38,746 nucleotides of DNA, taken from positions 1-38,746 of the forward strand of contig NZ_JADKPZ010000018.1 in NCBI RefSeq assembly GCF_016106035.1. The letters run 5' to 3'. The notes beneath the pieces are model-generated. The model was given only the letters and a program-made list of their open reading frames with translations. It did not search any database and was not told the origin of the DNA. Numbering within the stretch: the stretch's first letter is position 1; each line of letters begins with the position of its first letter. Position numbers and translations under genes: made by a program. Below are positions 26,981-36,700 of the stretch, piece after piece. The DNA is from Arcobacter vandammei (GTDB lineage: Bacteria; Campylobacterota; Campylobacteria; Campylobacterales; Arcobacteraceae).

Positions 26981-28027
26981 ATGTTTAGTTTTTTTAAAAA
27001 GAAAAAAGAGCCTAATTTAGAGCAAGAAAATAAGGTTTTAGAACAAGAAAGTATAGAGCAAGAGCCAAAAGAAACTTTAGTAGAACTTGAAGCGGAAAAA
27101 GTTCAAGAAGAGAAAATTGAAAGCATAGTTGAAATAAAAGAAGAAGAAGAGAAAAAAAGCTTCTTTTCAAGAGCTTTAGAGAAAACATTTGCAAGTATAA
27201 AAAATGTAGTTCCACAAAAAAAAGAGAAAATATCTTTTAATGATATTGAAGAACTTTTAATTGAAGCTGATGTTGAGTATGAAATTATAGAAAAAGCTAT
27301 GAATGGGCTACCTTCTATGATTACAAGAAAAGAGTTAAGACATAGACTTGTAATGCTTTTTGAACACGCTCCAAAAGTAGATTTTTCAAATCTTCCAAAA
27401 CCTTATGTAAGGCTAATCATTGGAGTAAATGGAGCTGGAAAAACTACAACAATAGCAAAATTGGCAAATAAACTAAAAAATGAGGGACAAAGTGTTATTT
27501 TAGGAGCTGGAGATACTTTTAGAGCAGCTGCGATTGAACAACTATCAACTTGGGCAACAAAAATAGATGTTCCAATAATAAAGACAAAACAAGGACACGA
27601 TGCAAGTGCAGTTGCATATGATACTATTAGTTCAGCACTTGCTAGAAATATTGATAATGTTATTATTGATACAGCTGGAAGATTACAAACTCAAACAAAT
27701 TTGAATAATGAACTTGTAAAAATAGTAAAAGTTTGTGGAAAAGCTATGAGTGATGCTCCTCATCAAAAACTTATGATTTTAGATGGAACTCAAGGAAATA
27801 GTGCTATTGCTCAAGCAAAAGCATTTAATGAAATTGTTGGTATTGATGGAATAATAGTTACAAAACTTGATGGAACTGCAAAAGGTGGGGCATTGTTTTC
27901 TATCTCAAATCAACTTGAACTTCCTATTTTTTATGTAGGAATTGGTGAAAAACAAGATGATTTAATTGAGTTTAGTCCTGATAATTTTGTTGATAGCCTA
28001 TTAGACGAAATTTATATTTCAGAATAA
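26981..28027 (+). CDS. ftsY: Signal recognition particle receptor FtsY
   Basis: GTPase that docks SRP-bound ribosomes at the inner membrane. The 348 residues have a short acidic A domain (10-60, glutamate-rich), an N domain (about 61-135) and the SRP GTPase domain with G1 GVNGAGKTTT (148-157), DTAGRLQTQ (about 230) and TKLDGTAKGG (about 294-303). The A domain is much shorter than in E. coli, as is common in this phylum. AGGGGA precedes the ATG. Middle gene of tlpA-ftsY-TonB-like. Confidence 0.96.
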   Translation: MFSFFKKKKEPNLEQENKVLEQESIEQEPKETLVELEAEKVQEEKIESIVEIKEEEEKKSFFSRALEKTFASIKNVVPQKKEKISFNDIEELLIEADVEYEIIEKAMNGLPSMITRKELRHRLVMLFEHAPKVDFSNLPKPYVRLIIGVNGAGKTTTIAKLANKLKNEGQSVILGAGDTFRAAAIEQLSTWATKIDVPIIKTKQGHDASAVAYDTISSALARNIDNVIIDTAGRLQTQTNLNNELVKIVKVCGKAMSDAPHQKLMILDGTQGNSAIAQAKAFNEIVGIDGIIVTKLDGTAKGGALFSISNQLELPIFYVGIGEKQDDLIEFSPDNFVDSLLDEIYISE

Positions 28028-28044
28028 TTAAAAAGGAGAGAGTT

Positions 28045-28776
28045 GTGAGAAGAAAAATTAAGAGTTTTTTTGAAGATTTTATAATAGTTGTAATTTTAAT
28101 TGCCGTTATTTATGGAAGTTACAGCTACTTTTTTGATGATTCAATGGATAATTTTGAGGCAACAACACAAACTATGGTACAAACAGCTGAAGAGCCAAAA
28201 GAAGAGATAAAAGAGCTAACTCAAGATGAAGCAATAAAAGATGTAATTACAGATGAACATCCAGATATTGAAACAGAAAATAGAACACCTCCTGCTTTAG
28301 TTCAAAGTAGTTTAGAAAACAGTAAAGAAGAGCCTAAAACAGATAATAAAGAAGAACTAACAGATAATAAAGAAGAACTAACAGAAAATAAAGTAGAAAA
28401 AATCATTGAAGAAAAGATAGAAAACACTACTTTACAAAGAAAGATAAATTTAGTTGAAAGCTCAAAACTTGAGAAATCAGCTTCTATAGAAGAGCAAATT
28501 GAAAAAGAGAAGTTTTATAAATCTTTAAAAGATAAAATTCAATTAAATATTGAGAAAAACTTTGATATTTCATCTATAAATGAGCCTGTTTTTGCTGATA
28601 TTAGAGTAACTATTCTAAAAGATGGAAGATATGAACAACTAGTTATGACAAATGGAAATAGTGAGTTTTTCAATAAAATAAAAAGCTCAATTTCCAACTC
28701 TTTTCCAATAGAAATAAATAATAATTTAAAAAATATATTTCCTAGATATTATAGATTAAAAATAGAGTTTAATTAA
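28045..28776 (+). CDS. Single-pass membrane protein with acidic linker and TonB-like C-terminus
   Basis: A 243-residue protein: short basic cytosolic tail, one membrane helix (about 12-30), a glutamate-rich disordered linker (35-155), and a C-terminal domain (about 165-243) whose pattern ADIRVTILKDGRYEQLVMTNGNSEFFNKIKSSI resembles TonB/TolA C-terminal folds. That architecture suggests a periplasm-spanning protein, but no ExbB/ExbD is nearby and the match is weak, so function is open. The start is GTG after AAGGAGAG. The linker contains two perfect 21-base tandem repeats. It follows ftsY by 17 bases and its end overlaps the converging GGDEF-EAL gene by eight. Confidence 0.72.
   Translation: MRRKIKSFFEDFIIVVILIAVIYGSYSYFFDDSMDNFEATTQTMVQTAEEPKEEIKELTQDEAIKDVITDEHPDIETENRTPPALVQSSLENSKEEPKTDNKEELTDNKEELTENKVEKIIEEKIENTTLQRKINLVESSKLEKSASIEEQIEKEKFYKSLKDKIQLNIEKNFDISSINEPVFADIRVTILKDGRYEQLVMTNGNSEFFNKIKSSISNSFPIEINNNLKNIFPRYYRLKIEFN
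28339..28380 (+). repeat. Two perfect 21-bp tandem repeats in the TonB-like linker
   Basis: The 21-base unit starting ACAGATAATAAAG occurs at 28339-28359 and 28360-28380, each encoding TDNKEEL, with a degenerate third copy to about 28401 (TENKVEK). The in-frame unit can expand or contract by slippage without a frameshift, changing the length of the acidic linker. Confidence 0.85.
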
Positions 28777-31237
28777 ACTCTATTAATCTTTTTGGTTTAG
28801 AAAATAAAAAGCCTTGTGCTATATCCACACCTAAATCTCTTAAGATGTCAGCTTGTTGTTTTGTCTCAACACCTTCAGCAATAGTTTTAAAATCAAAACT
28901 CTTTGAAATAGCAACTATTGCTTTTATTATTTCAAGATTATTTTCATTTAAATTATCAACAAAAGATTTATCTATTTTTAATATATCAATTGGTAACTGT
29001 TGAAGATATTTTAAAGATGAGTAACCTGTACCAAAATCATCTATTAAAATTTTAAAACCTATTTTTCTCATAGCAACCAATATTTCACTTATCTCTTCTA
29101 CATTTTTTATTAAATATGTTTCTGTTATTTCTATACCTATTTCACTTGCTTTTATATTTGTTGTATTTAGAATTTCTTCTATTTTATCCATAAAATTTTC
29201 TTGCATTAATTGAACAACAGATACATTTATACTAATCATTTTTAGATTTAATTTCTCTTTTAAGATTATGAAATCTTCACAAGATTTTCTAAATACAAAA
29301 AGACCTAATTCATAAATAAAGCCTATTTCTTCAGCTATTGGAATAAATTTATCAGGAGTAATATTTCCCAAAATTGAGCTTTCCCATCTTAAAAGAGCTT
29401 CTGCACTATAAGCTTCATTTGTCTGTAAAGAGTATTTTGGCTGATAAACAACATAAAATTCTGAATTTTTTAGACCAACAGGTAAAGCTTGTTCTATCTC
29501 AAATCTTTTACTAACTATTTTTGTTAAATCTTTTGTATAAAACTCATATCTATTTTTTCCATTTTGCTTCGCTTTATACATAGCTGTATCAGAGTGCTTC
29601 ATCAAAGTAGAGTAATCTTCGCCATCTAAAGGATATTTTGAAATTCCAACACTACAACCAACATGTAAAGAGTGTTTATTTATATATACTTTTTCATTTA
29701 CTTTCTTTATAATGTTTTTAGCAGCCTCTTCAACCTCTTTTTCATCATCGTATTCAACAATAATAGCAAATTCATCTCCACCTAATCTATAAACACTATG
29801 TTTTTGAGCTAAGGTATTTTTAAATCTATAAGCAATCTCTCTTAATAGTAAATCACCTATATCATGACCTAAACCATCATTTATAAATTTAAATCCATCT
29901 AAATCTATAAATAAAATTGAAAATTTCTGATTGTTTGGTTTATTTAAAAGCTCAAACATATCTCTTTGTAAAGCTCTTCTATTTAGCAAAAGAGTTAAAC
30001 TATCATGATATGCTAAAAACTCAACTTTCTCTTTCTCTTTTACATAATTTGTTACATCCAATTTTATTGCCAAATAACCTTTTAGTAATCCATCAACAAT
30101 AATTGGTGTAATAGATGCTGTTTCATAGTATATTTCACCTCGTTTATTTTTATTAATAAACTCCCCTACCCACTTCTCTCCTCTATTTAAAATACTATTC
30201 ATATTTTTATAAAATTCATCTGGTAAATCTCCAGATTTTAAAATTCTTGGATTCTCTCCTATTGCTTCATCTTTTCTATATCCTGTAACTCTTTCAAAAG
30301 CATCATTTACATATATAATAATTCTATTTTTATCTGTTAATACAATTGAATTATCGCTATTTTGAACTGCATATTTAAAAGCTATTAACTCATCTTTTGT
30401 TTTAATTGATTTAATATAAACATAGATAAAAATAAGTAATAAAAGAGTTGAAGCAATAAACAACATTAAAGCTAATTTCTGTTGTTTTGCTAGATTAATT
30501 TGATTTACATCATTTAGTTTCTTCTCTAAAGAGTCTAAAACTGTTTTTAAATCAAAACTATAATAATCTTGTTCAATTTTATTTAACCTTTTTAAATCTT
30601 TTAACAAAGAATTTACTCTTTTAATTAAGAAATTTATGTCAGAATTATTATATTTTTTACCCAAATCTTCTAATTTTTTTATCTTCTCTTGAATTTGTAT
30701 TTCATTTGAATCTTTTTCATTTACAAAAAGCCTAAATAAAGCACTTAAAGCCTCATCTATTACTAAAATATCATCTAGTTTATCTTTTAGATGATTTAAT
30801 CTTACTTTTGAATTTAATGATAAAATATAGTTTATTGAACCAACAATAGATGAATTTACAGATTTAAATCTCTCAATATCTTCTACCTTTTTTTCCCATT
30901 CACTATTTAAAACTTCAATTGATATTTTTAAATCTTCACCAAATGTTTCATAAAATTTATCTTCATCTAAACCATCTATTAAATCTTTTGTTGTATTCAT
31001 TTTTATAATCAATGAGTCATAGTTTATAAAAGTTGCTTTTGTATTTACAAAGCTATTAAACTCATTATTTAGTATTTTTAATTTAACAATATTATTATAG
31101 TAGTAGTTAAATTTTTTTACTTTCTCATTTATTTGATTAATATTATAGATAAAAAGTGCAGTTACAACCACAAACAGAAATAAAATTATATTGATTGGTT
31201 CAAAATATTTAAAAAAATTACTATTTCTTATCTTCAT
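28769..31237 (-). CDS. Membrane PAS-GGDEF-EAL protein (cyclic di-GMP metabolism)
   Basis: An 822-residue protein: membrane helix (about 14-31), a helical periplasmic sensor of about 220 residues, second helix (257-275), PAS domain (about 285-395), GGDEF domain with intact RLGGDEF (about 483-489), and EAL domain with EALLRW (about 612), EITETY, IDDFGTGYSS and LKIDKSFV. Both catalytic motifs look complete, so it could make or break cyclic di-GMP. No RxxD inhibitory site precedes GGDEF. The ATG lies inside the upstream peroxidase gene (17-base overlap), so translation is coupled and the periplasmic sensor may monitor peroxide or redox state; that link is inference. Confidence 0.93.
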   Translation of the reverse strand: MKIRNSNFFKYFEPINIILFLFVVVTALFIYNINQINEKVKKFNYYYNNIVKLKILNNEFNSFVNTKATFINYDSLIIKMNTTKDLIDGLDEDKFYETFGEDLKISIEVLNSEWEKKVEDIERFKSVNSSIVGSINYILSLNSKVRLNHLKDKLDDILVIDEALSALFRLFVNEKDSNEIQIQEKIKKLEDLGKKYNNSDINFLIKRVNSLLKDLKRLNKIEQDYYSFDLKTVLDSLEKKLNDVNQINLAKQQKLALMLFIASTLLLLIFIYVYIKSIKTKDELIAFKYAVQNSDNSIVLTDKNRIIIYVNDAFERVTGYRKDEAIGENPRILKSGDLPDEFYKNMNSILNRGEKWVGEFINKNKRGEIYYETASITPIIVDGLLKGYLAIKLDVTNYVKEKEKVEFLAYHDSLTLLLNRRALQRDMFELLNKPNNQKFSILFIDLDGFKFINDGLGHDIGDLLLREIAYRFKNTLAQKHSVYRLGGDEFAIIVEYDDEKEVEEAAKNIIKKVNEKVYINKHSLHVGCSVGISKYPLDGEDYSTLMKHSDTAMYKAKQNGKNRYEFYTKDLTKIVSKRFEIEQALPVGLKNSEFYVVYQPKYSLQTNEAYSAEALLRWESSILGNITPDKFIPIAEEIGFIYELGLFVFRKSCEDFIILKEKLNLKMISINVSVVQLMQENFMDKIEEILNTTNIKASEIGIEITETYLIKNVEEISEILVAMRKIGFKILIDDFGTGYSSLKYLQQLPIDILKIDKSFVDNLNENNLEIIKAIVAISKSFDFKTIAEGVETKQQADILRDLGVDIAQGFLFSKPKRLIEFN

Positions 31238-32138
31238 AACTATAAAGCTCTCCTGTTAGGCTCTTTAGAAAGCTTACTATATTTGATATTTCATCTTCAG
31301 CTAGAGATTTACCAAGCTGATAATTAGCCATAAATTTAACTGTCTCTTCCAAAGTATCATATCTTCCATCATGTAAATATGGATGAGTTAATTCTACATT
31401 TCTAAGTGTTGGAACTTTAAAATAGTATAAATCATCTTCATTATTTGTAATTTCATATCTTCCTTTTGATAGAGTTTCAACTTCACTTACAACACCAAAT
31501 TTTGCATACAAATTTCCACCAACATTTCTTCCATGATGACAGGCTATACAACCTTGTTCTTTAAAAAGTTCATATCCTTTTTTTGCTTCAGTTGAAATAG
31601 CATTTTTATCTCCTCTTAAATAGTTATCAAAAGGAGAATTTGGAGTTATTAAAGTTTTTTCATACTCAACTATTGCATTAATTATATTATCTATTGTAAT
31701 TCCATCTTTATATATTTCAAAAAAACTTTTTAGATAATCAGTTTTTCTAAGCTTATTTTCTAGCTCTTTAAAATCCATAGCCATTTCATTTGGATCACTT
31801 ATTGGTCCAAAGGCTTGTTCATGTAAGTTTCTAGCTCTTCCATTCCAAAATTGCACAAAATTAAATGTTGAATTAAAAACTGTTGGGCTATTCACTTTTC
31901 CTAAATTCCCAAAAACTCCATCTGATAATTTTTTATTATCAGTTCCACCTTTATCTAGCATATGACAAGAGTGGCAGGAGATTGTATTATCTTTTGAAAG
32001 TCTTGGGTCAAAAAATAGTTCTCTTCCTAAATTTGCTTTTTTAATATCAATTTCAACACTTAAAGGTAAGGGTGTAATAGGTTCACTAGCTTTTAAAAGT
32101 ATAAAAATAAATAGTTTTATAAATATTATTTTTCTCAT
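31221..32138 (-). CDS. Di-haem cytochrome c peroxidase (CcpA/MauG family)
   Basis: A 305-residue secreted enzyme that reduces hydrogen peroxide to water with electrons from small c-type cytochromes. Signal peptide (to about residue 17), haem site 1 CHSCH (C55-H59), haem site 2 CIACH (C197-H201), the family stretch LGRELFFDPRLSKDNTISC, SPTVFNSTFN and PYLHDGRYDTLEETV. Lies 60 bases after the lipoprotein hydrolase and overlaps the GGDEF-EAL gene by 17 bases. The small cytochrome c at 10811-11089 is a possible donor. Confidence 0.9.
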   Translation of the reverse strand: MRKIIFIKLFIFILLKASEPITPLPLSVEIDIKKANLGRELFFDPRLSKDNTISCHSCHMLDKGGTDNKKLSDGVFGNLGKVNSPTVFNSTFNFVQFWNGRARNLHEQAFGPISDPNEMAMDFKELENKLRKTDYLKSFFEIYKDGITIDNIINAIVEYEKTLITPNSPFDNYLRGDKNAISTEAKKGYELFKEQGCIACHHGRNVGGNLYAKFGVVSEVETLSKGRYEITNNEDDLYYFKVPTLRNVELTHPYLHDGRYDTLEETVKFMANYQLGKSLAEDEISNIVSFLKSLTGELYSYEDKK

Positions 32139-32198
32139 AAGTTTTATAAGTCTTCCTTTAGTTTATTATTATTGTAGCAAATTATTTTTATAAATAAA

Positions 32199-33017
32199 TT
32201 ATTTTTTAAAGTTATTTATTATTTTAAACTCATTTTCATAACAGCAATTATGATTAGCATCAACTACCTTGTACCCTATATTTGTCTTATTATTAAAACT
32301 TTTATAAAAAGAGAAAAAAACCTCTTTTGATAAAATTTCATCACGACTTCCAATTAAATGAAACTGCTTTTTAGCTTCTAGTTTATATACAAAATCTTTG
32401 GGATTTAATGAACTTGTTAGTGGACTTAAATTTTTTATTTCTACCCATTTTTCAATATCTAAATTACCAGCAATTGTAATTAAATAGTTTACATCGTCTC
32501 TATATGAAGCTAAAATAGTTGCAATTGCTCCACCGCCTGAATGCCCTATTAGAGTAAAAGTATTATTTTTATAGTTATTTTTTATATAACTCAAAGCTTC
32601 ATCATAACTATTTAAAACCTCTATTGAAAATCTTTTATCTGTCCAATATGAGTTATTACAAGATTGGTTACTATAATATTGACAAGGTCTTGCTAGATAT
32701 ATTTTACAAGAGGTTTTATCTGTTGCCATTAGTTTTTGAATTGTTGAATTTATTGGAGTTGGATTTGAAGATATTGTATTTTTATTTACAAAAGCAAAAC
32801 CATCACCCTCAATATAAATATTTAGATTTTTACAAGAAAAATCCTCTTTTTGCAAAGAGAATAAATCAAATTTTTTTGTATAAATTATCTCCTCTTTTAA
32901 ACCCTCATTTTTAGCATAATTAAAAACTGTCTCTATTCTACTTTCTAAGCTAGGAATTTTTGAAGCACAAGAGCCAAAAAAGAAACCTATTAAAATTAAG
33001 AATAAAAATTTTATCAT
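32199..33017 (-). CDS. Alpha/beta-hydrolase lipoprotein
   Basis: A 272-residue protein with a lipoprotein signal (lipobox FGSC, lipidated C17) and an alpha/beta-hydrolase fold. The nucleophile elbow is GHSGGG (S160); D226 (IGSRDE) and H256 (DANHNCC) complete a plausible triad. Five further cysteines (C62, C104, C112, C120 and the C258-C259 pair counts as two) point to periplasmic disulfides. Substrate unknown; an esterase acting at the envelope is likely. The ATG overlaps the parvulin-like gene by four bases, so they are translated together downstream of the autotransporter. Confidence 0.82.
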   Translation of the reverse strand: MIKFLFLILIGFFFGSCASKIPSLESRIETVFNYAKNEGLKEEIIYTKKFDLFSLQKEDFSCKNLNIYIEGDGFAFVNKNTISSNPTPINSTIQKLMATDKTSCKIYLARPCQYYSNQSCNNSYWTDKRFSIEVLNSYDEALSYIKNNYKNNTFTLIGHSGGGAIATILASYRDDVNYLITIAGNLDIEKWVEIKNLSPLTSSLNPKDFVYKLEAKKQFHLIGSRDEILSKEVFFSFYKSFNNKTNIGYKVVDANHNCCYENEFKIINNFKK

Positions 33018-33733
33018 TTTGATAGAAGCTCAATTTGTCTATTTAAAGCAATTTTTTTTGCTAATTCAGTTAAAGCATCTTTTGACTCTTCAAAACTAGC
33101 CTCTTTTTGAGGAATATATTTTTCAATATATATAATTTGTGTCCCTAAATCTTTTACATTTACCTTTATTATATCACCCTCTTTTTTACCTGCTAAAGCC
33201 TCTTTTATCTGAGGATTTAATCTATTTTCATCAACAATAGGTGAAAGTCCTTGATTATTTTTTGAAATATTATCATTTGAAACAGATTTAACATATTTTA
33301 TAAAACTATCTTTTTTCTCTTTTTGATTATTTATTAAATTTAATTTTTCAAGTATCATATCAGCATTTTTTTCATAACTTACTAATATATTTCTAAGTTC
33401 ATATTTTGCGACAACACTTGGTTTTTGTTCAAGATAAAGTTTTTGAAGCTCTTCATTTGTAGGTATGTAACTTTGTAAAAACTTTTTTGACCAAATATCA
33501 ATTAATAAAAGATTTTTAGATACTTCAAAATCAGCATCACCTTTTAAATCTTTTGCTTCAATAGTTTTTGCAAGTTTTTTTAAAGAAGAGTATTCATTTA
33601 CTATTGCTTGTTGTGTTTTATGCTCTTGCTTTGAAAAATCTGCCTTATATTTTATAGCTGTAAATGAAGATATTTCATCTGCAAAAATCAAACTTGTAAA
33701 ACAAGATAAACTAAAAAGAGCTCTTTTTATCAT
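33014..33733 (-). CDS. Periplasmic parvulin-like (PpiC/SurA-type) protein
   Basis: A 239-residue protein with a signal peptide (cleavage after IFA, residue 18), a helical N-terminal part and a parvulin-type region (about 105-215) shown by SYEKNADMILEKL, NNQGLSPIVDENRLNPQIKEAL and GDIIKVNVKDLGTQIIYIEKY. The canonical GGxLGW turn is altered to NNQGLSP, so isomerase activity is uncertain and a holdase role is more likely. It lies 14 bases after the autotransporter stop, and the lipoprotein hydrolase follows with a four-base overlap, suggesting a dedicated escort for the autotransporter across the periplasm. Confidence 0.78.
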   Translation of the reverse strand: MIKRALFSLSCFTSLIFADEISSFTAIKYKADFSKQEHKTQQAIVNEYSSLKKLAKTIEAKDLKGDADFEVSKNLLLIDIWSKKFLQSYIPTNEELQKLYLEQKPSVVAKYELRNILVSYEKNADMILEKLNLINNQKEKKDSFIKYVKSVSNDNISKNNQGLSPIVDENRLNPQIKEALAGKKEGDIIKVNVKDLGTQIIYIEKYIPQKEASFEESKDALTELAKKIALNRQIELLSK

Positions 33734-33747
33734 ACTATTTTCCTTTT

Positions 33748-36700
33748 TTAAAAACTAACACCAAAAGAGATATTTCCACCATAAGCTTGGAATTTACCAT
33801 CTTTGCTTCTATCATAATTTAAGTCTAATCTTAGTTTTGTGTTATTTGTAATTCTAGCTTCAACTCCAGCCCCAACTTTAAATGTAACATCATCAAGTTC
33901 TCTTGAAGGTGTTACAAATTTATCTCCACCGCCAACAAACTGAGCTTTTATATCTTTATTTGAAGAACCAAAATCTTTTGCAACAGCTAAACTAAATTGA
34001 GGAATAATCAAAGCTCTTTCAAGCTCTATTCTACTTGTTGCTTTTATTCCTAATTCAGCTGTTTTTCTATCTTGAGTTAGTTTATCAACTTTTAAAGCAT
34101 CATTTTGGTATTTAGTCCCTTTTTCGCTATATCCTTTTTGATTAACTCTACTATACTCAAATCCAGCATAAGGTGTTAAATAAGCTCCATTATCCACAGG
34201 AATATGAACCCCTGCTTCAACTCTTGCACCTATTTCATCTGCTTTTATTTTAGCATCTAAATTACCTGAATTTGCTGTTCTACTTGTATCTGTTTTGTGT
34301 TGCATATAGTTTACTTGTCCTTCAATATATGCTAATTCAAACTCTTGTGAACCATATAAACTAACACCAACTGTATTTGTATCACTTGTATGATTATTTT
34401 GTGTAGCCTTTGTATCTATATATGAAGCACTAAGTCCTATAATAGAGCTTTCATTTATATTTTTATCAAGACCTACAACAAAACCATATGATTTTGTATC
34501 AAAAGCTTCATACAATCCTATTGTATCTTGTTTTGTTTTTGCCGCATTTACTTTTATCCATAAAGTTGAATCTCCAATATAGTATGAATCACCAGAAGAT
34601 AAACCTCTACTGCTTTCATAAGATTGGATTGAATCTTCTATTTTTGAAGTTCTAAGGTCATTTAATCTTCCTTTTATAGAAGCTTTATTTACATCTGTTG
34701 CCGTTTTAATATTTTGGGCTACAACACTACTTGGATTTGGTGCTAGTTTTCTTTGTATATCTATCATCTCTTGTTTTTTAGCTTCTGTAATAGTTTGACC
34801 ATCTTCTAAATACTCTATATCTCTAATAATCTGAGCTAAAGCACCCTCTCTTGGTTTCTCATTTGCTAATTTAGCTAAAGATTTTGAAGCTCCATTTGAA
34901 TAATCTTTTCCAATTTCAGATTTCACAATATATAAATCTTCAACTTTATGAACACCTTCTGTAGTTCTATCAGCTTTTAAAACCAAATTTTGTCCTACAA
35001 CTTCAACAGTTGAATCAATAATACTATTATCTTTTACAAGTCCATTTTTTTCAGTTCCTCTGTATGGAGTTGTTATATCATTTTGTGTAACAACTAAGTT
35101 ATACTCTCCTTTTCCTTCCCAAGTTCCGTCATAAGTTATATTAAATCTTGCATCATCTTCCATAGTCAGACTATTTGCTGTTATTTGACCAGATTTTCCA
35201 CCAACAATAGCACTTCCTGAGCTTAAATCGGTAGTTTGTACATCAAAGTTTAAAATAGAGTTTTCTCTTAGTGTTAAATTATCTTTTACATCTATTTTTT
35301 TATCTTTAATATTTAAAGTTGCATCTTTTGTGATATTTAAATTTCCTGCAAAATTTATATCATCTTTAAAATCTAAAGTAACTTTGTTGTTTCCATTTCC
35401 AACAATTGTATTTTTAGCATAAACATTGTGTCCTAACTCTTGAATAATATCTTTGTTTGAATCACTTGCAAAATTAACACTATTTAATCTCTTATCTTGT
35501 GAACCTATATCATTTGTTAAAGTTGTAGAACCTTTATAATTTAAGTTTCCAACTCCATCTGCAACTGTTGTTACAAAAGGTTGAGTTTCAGATAAAATAG
35601 CTTTTTCATCTTCAATATTTACAGTCCCATTTCCTGCAAAATAAACAGTTGAATTTAAATTTTCTTCAAAGTTTACAACTCCATTTCCATTAATAGTTGT
35701 TTTTTGAGCATAAACATTATCTTTAAATGTAGAATTTGAGCCACTTTGTCCAGCACTTATCTCTTTTAATCGATTTGTACTATTTCCAACTTGTTTTTCA
35801 ACTGTTGAACTTCCAAGAAGAGCTAAAATTCCCTCATTATCATTAAGAGTATTTACTATTGAATCAAGATTTTTATCATCTGCTAAATTTACAGTTGCAT
35901 TTGCATTATAATTTAAATTTTGAGCTTCTAAATTTCCATTTAGATTTAAAGTTAATTTCTCATTTAAATCTAAATCTTTTACATAAGTATCACTTTCAAA
36001 TGTAGAGTTAGAGTTTTTACCATTTAATTTTATAGCTCTTATTTTATTTAAACTATCAGCTATTTCTCCACTTATTATTGTACTTCCAGCTAAATTTATC
36101 TCTCCAATATTCTCATCTTGTGCAACAATACTTGAATTTATATTTTTACCATTTGCTACATTTAAAGTTGAATTATCTTGAAAATCTATTTTATCACCTG
36201 TAAAATTCCCACCTAAATATACAATTCCACTCTCTTTAAGATTTAGATTTTTTGCAAAAACATCATCTCTAAAGATTGTTGTTGAGTTATCTTTTGCAGT
36301 ATTTATCTCTTTTAAACTTTGGGTACTTTCTCCTATTTGCTGTTTAAACTCTGCATTTTTTATTACATTTAAAATACCTTGATTATTCGTTCCACTAATA
36401 TTTTTGATATTTGCATCAACTACTTTATTATCCGCTAAATTTACAACTCCATCTGCTTCATAATTTAAATTATCTCCTGTAAAGTTTGCATTTAAATCTA
36501 AAGTTCCAGCTCCTACATTTAAATCTTTAGCAAAAACATCATTGTTTAAAGTTGTAGTTTGATTTGCTAGATTACTTGTATTTACCTCTTTTAATTTATC
36601 ATCATTTGTACCAATTGTGCCATTTACAGTGGAGTTTCCAAGAAGATTTAAAGTTCCTTTTCCGTCAATTGTTGTAATATTAGAATTTATAGCTTTTCTA

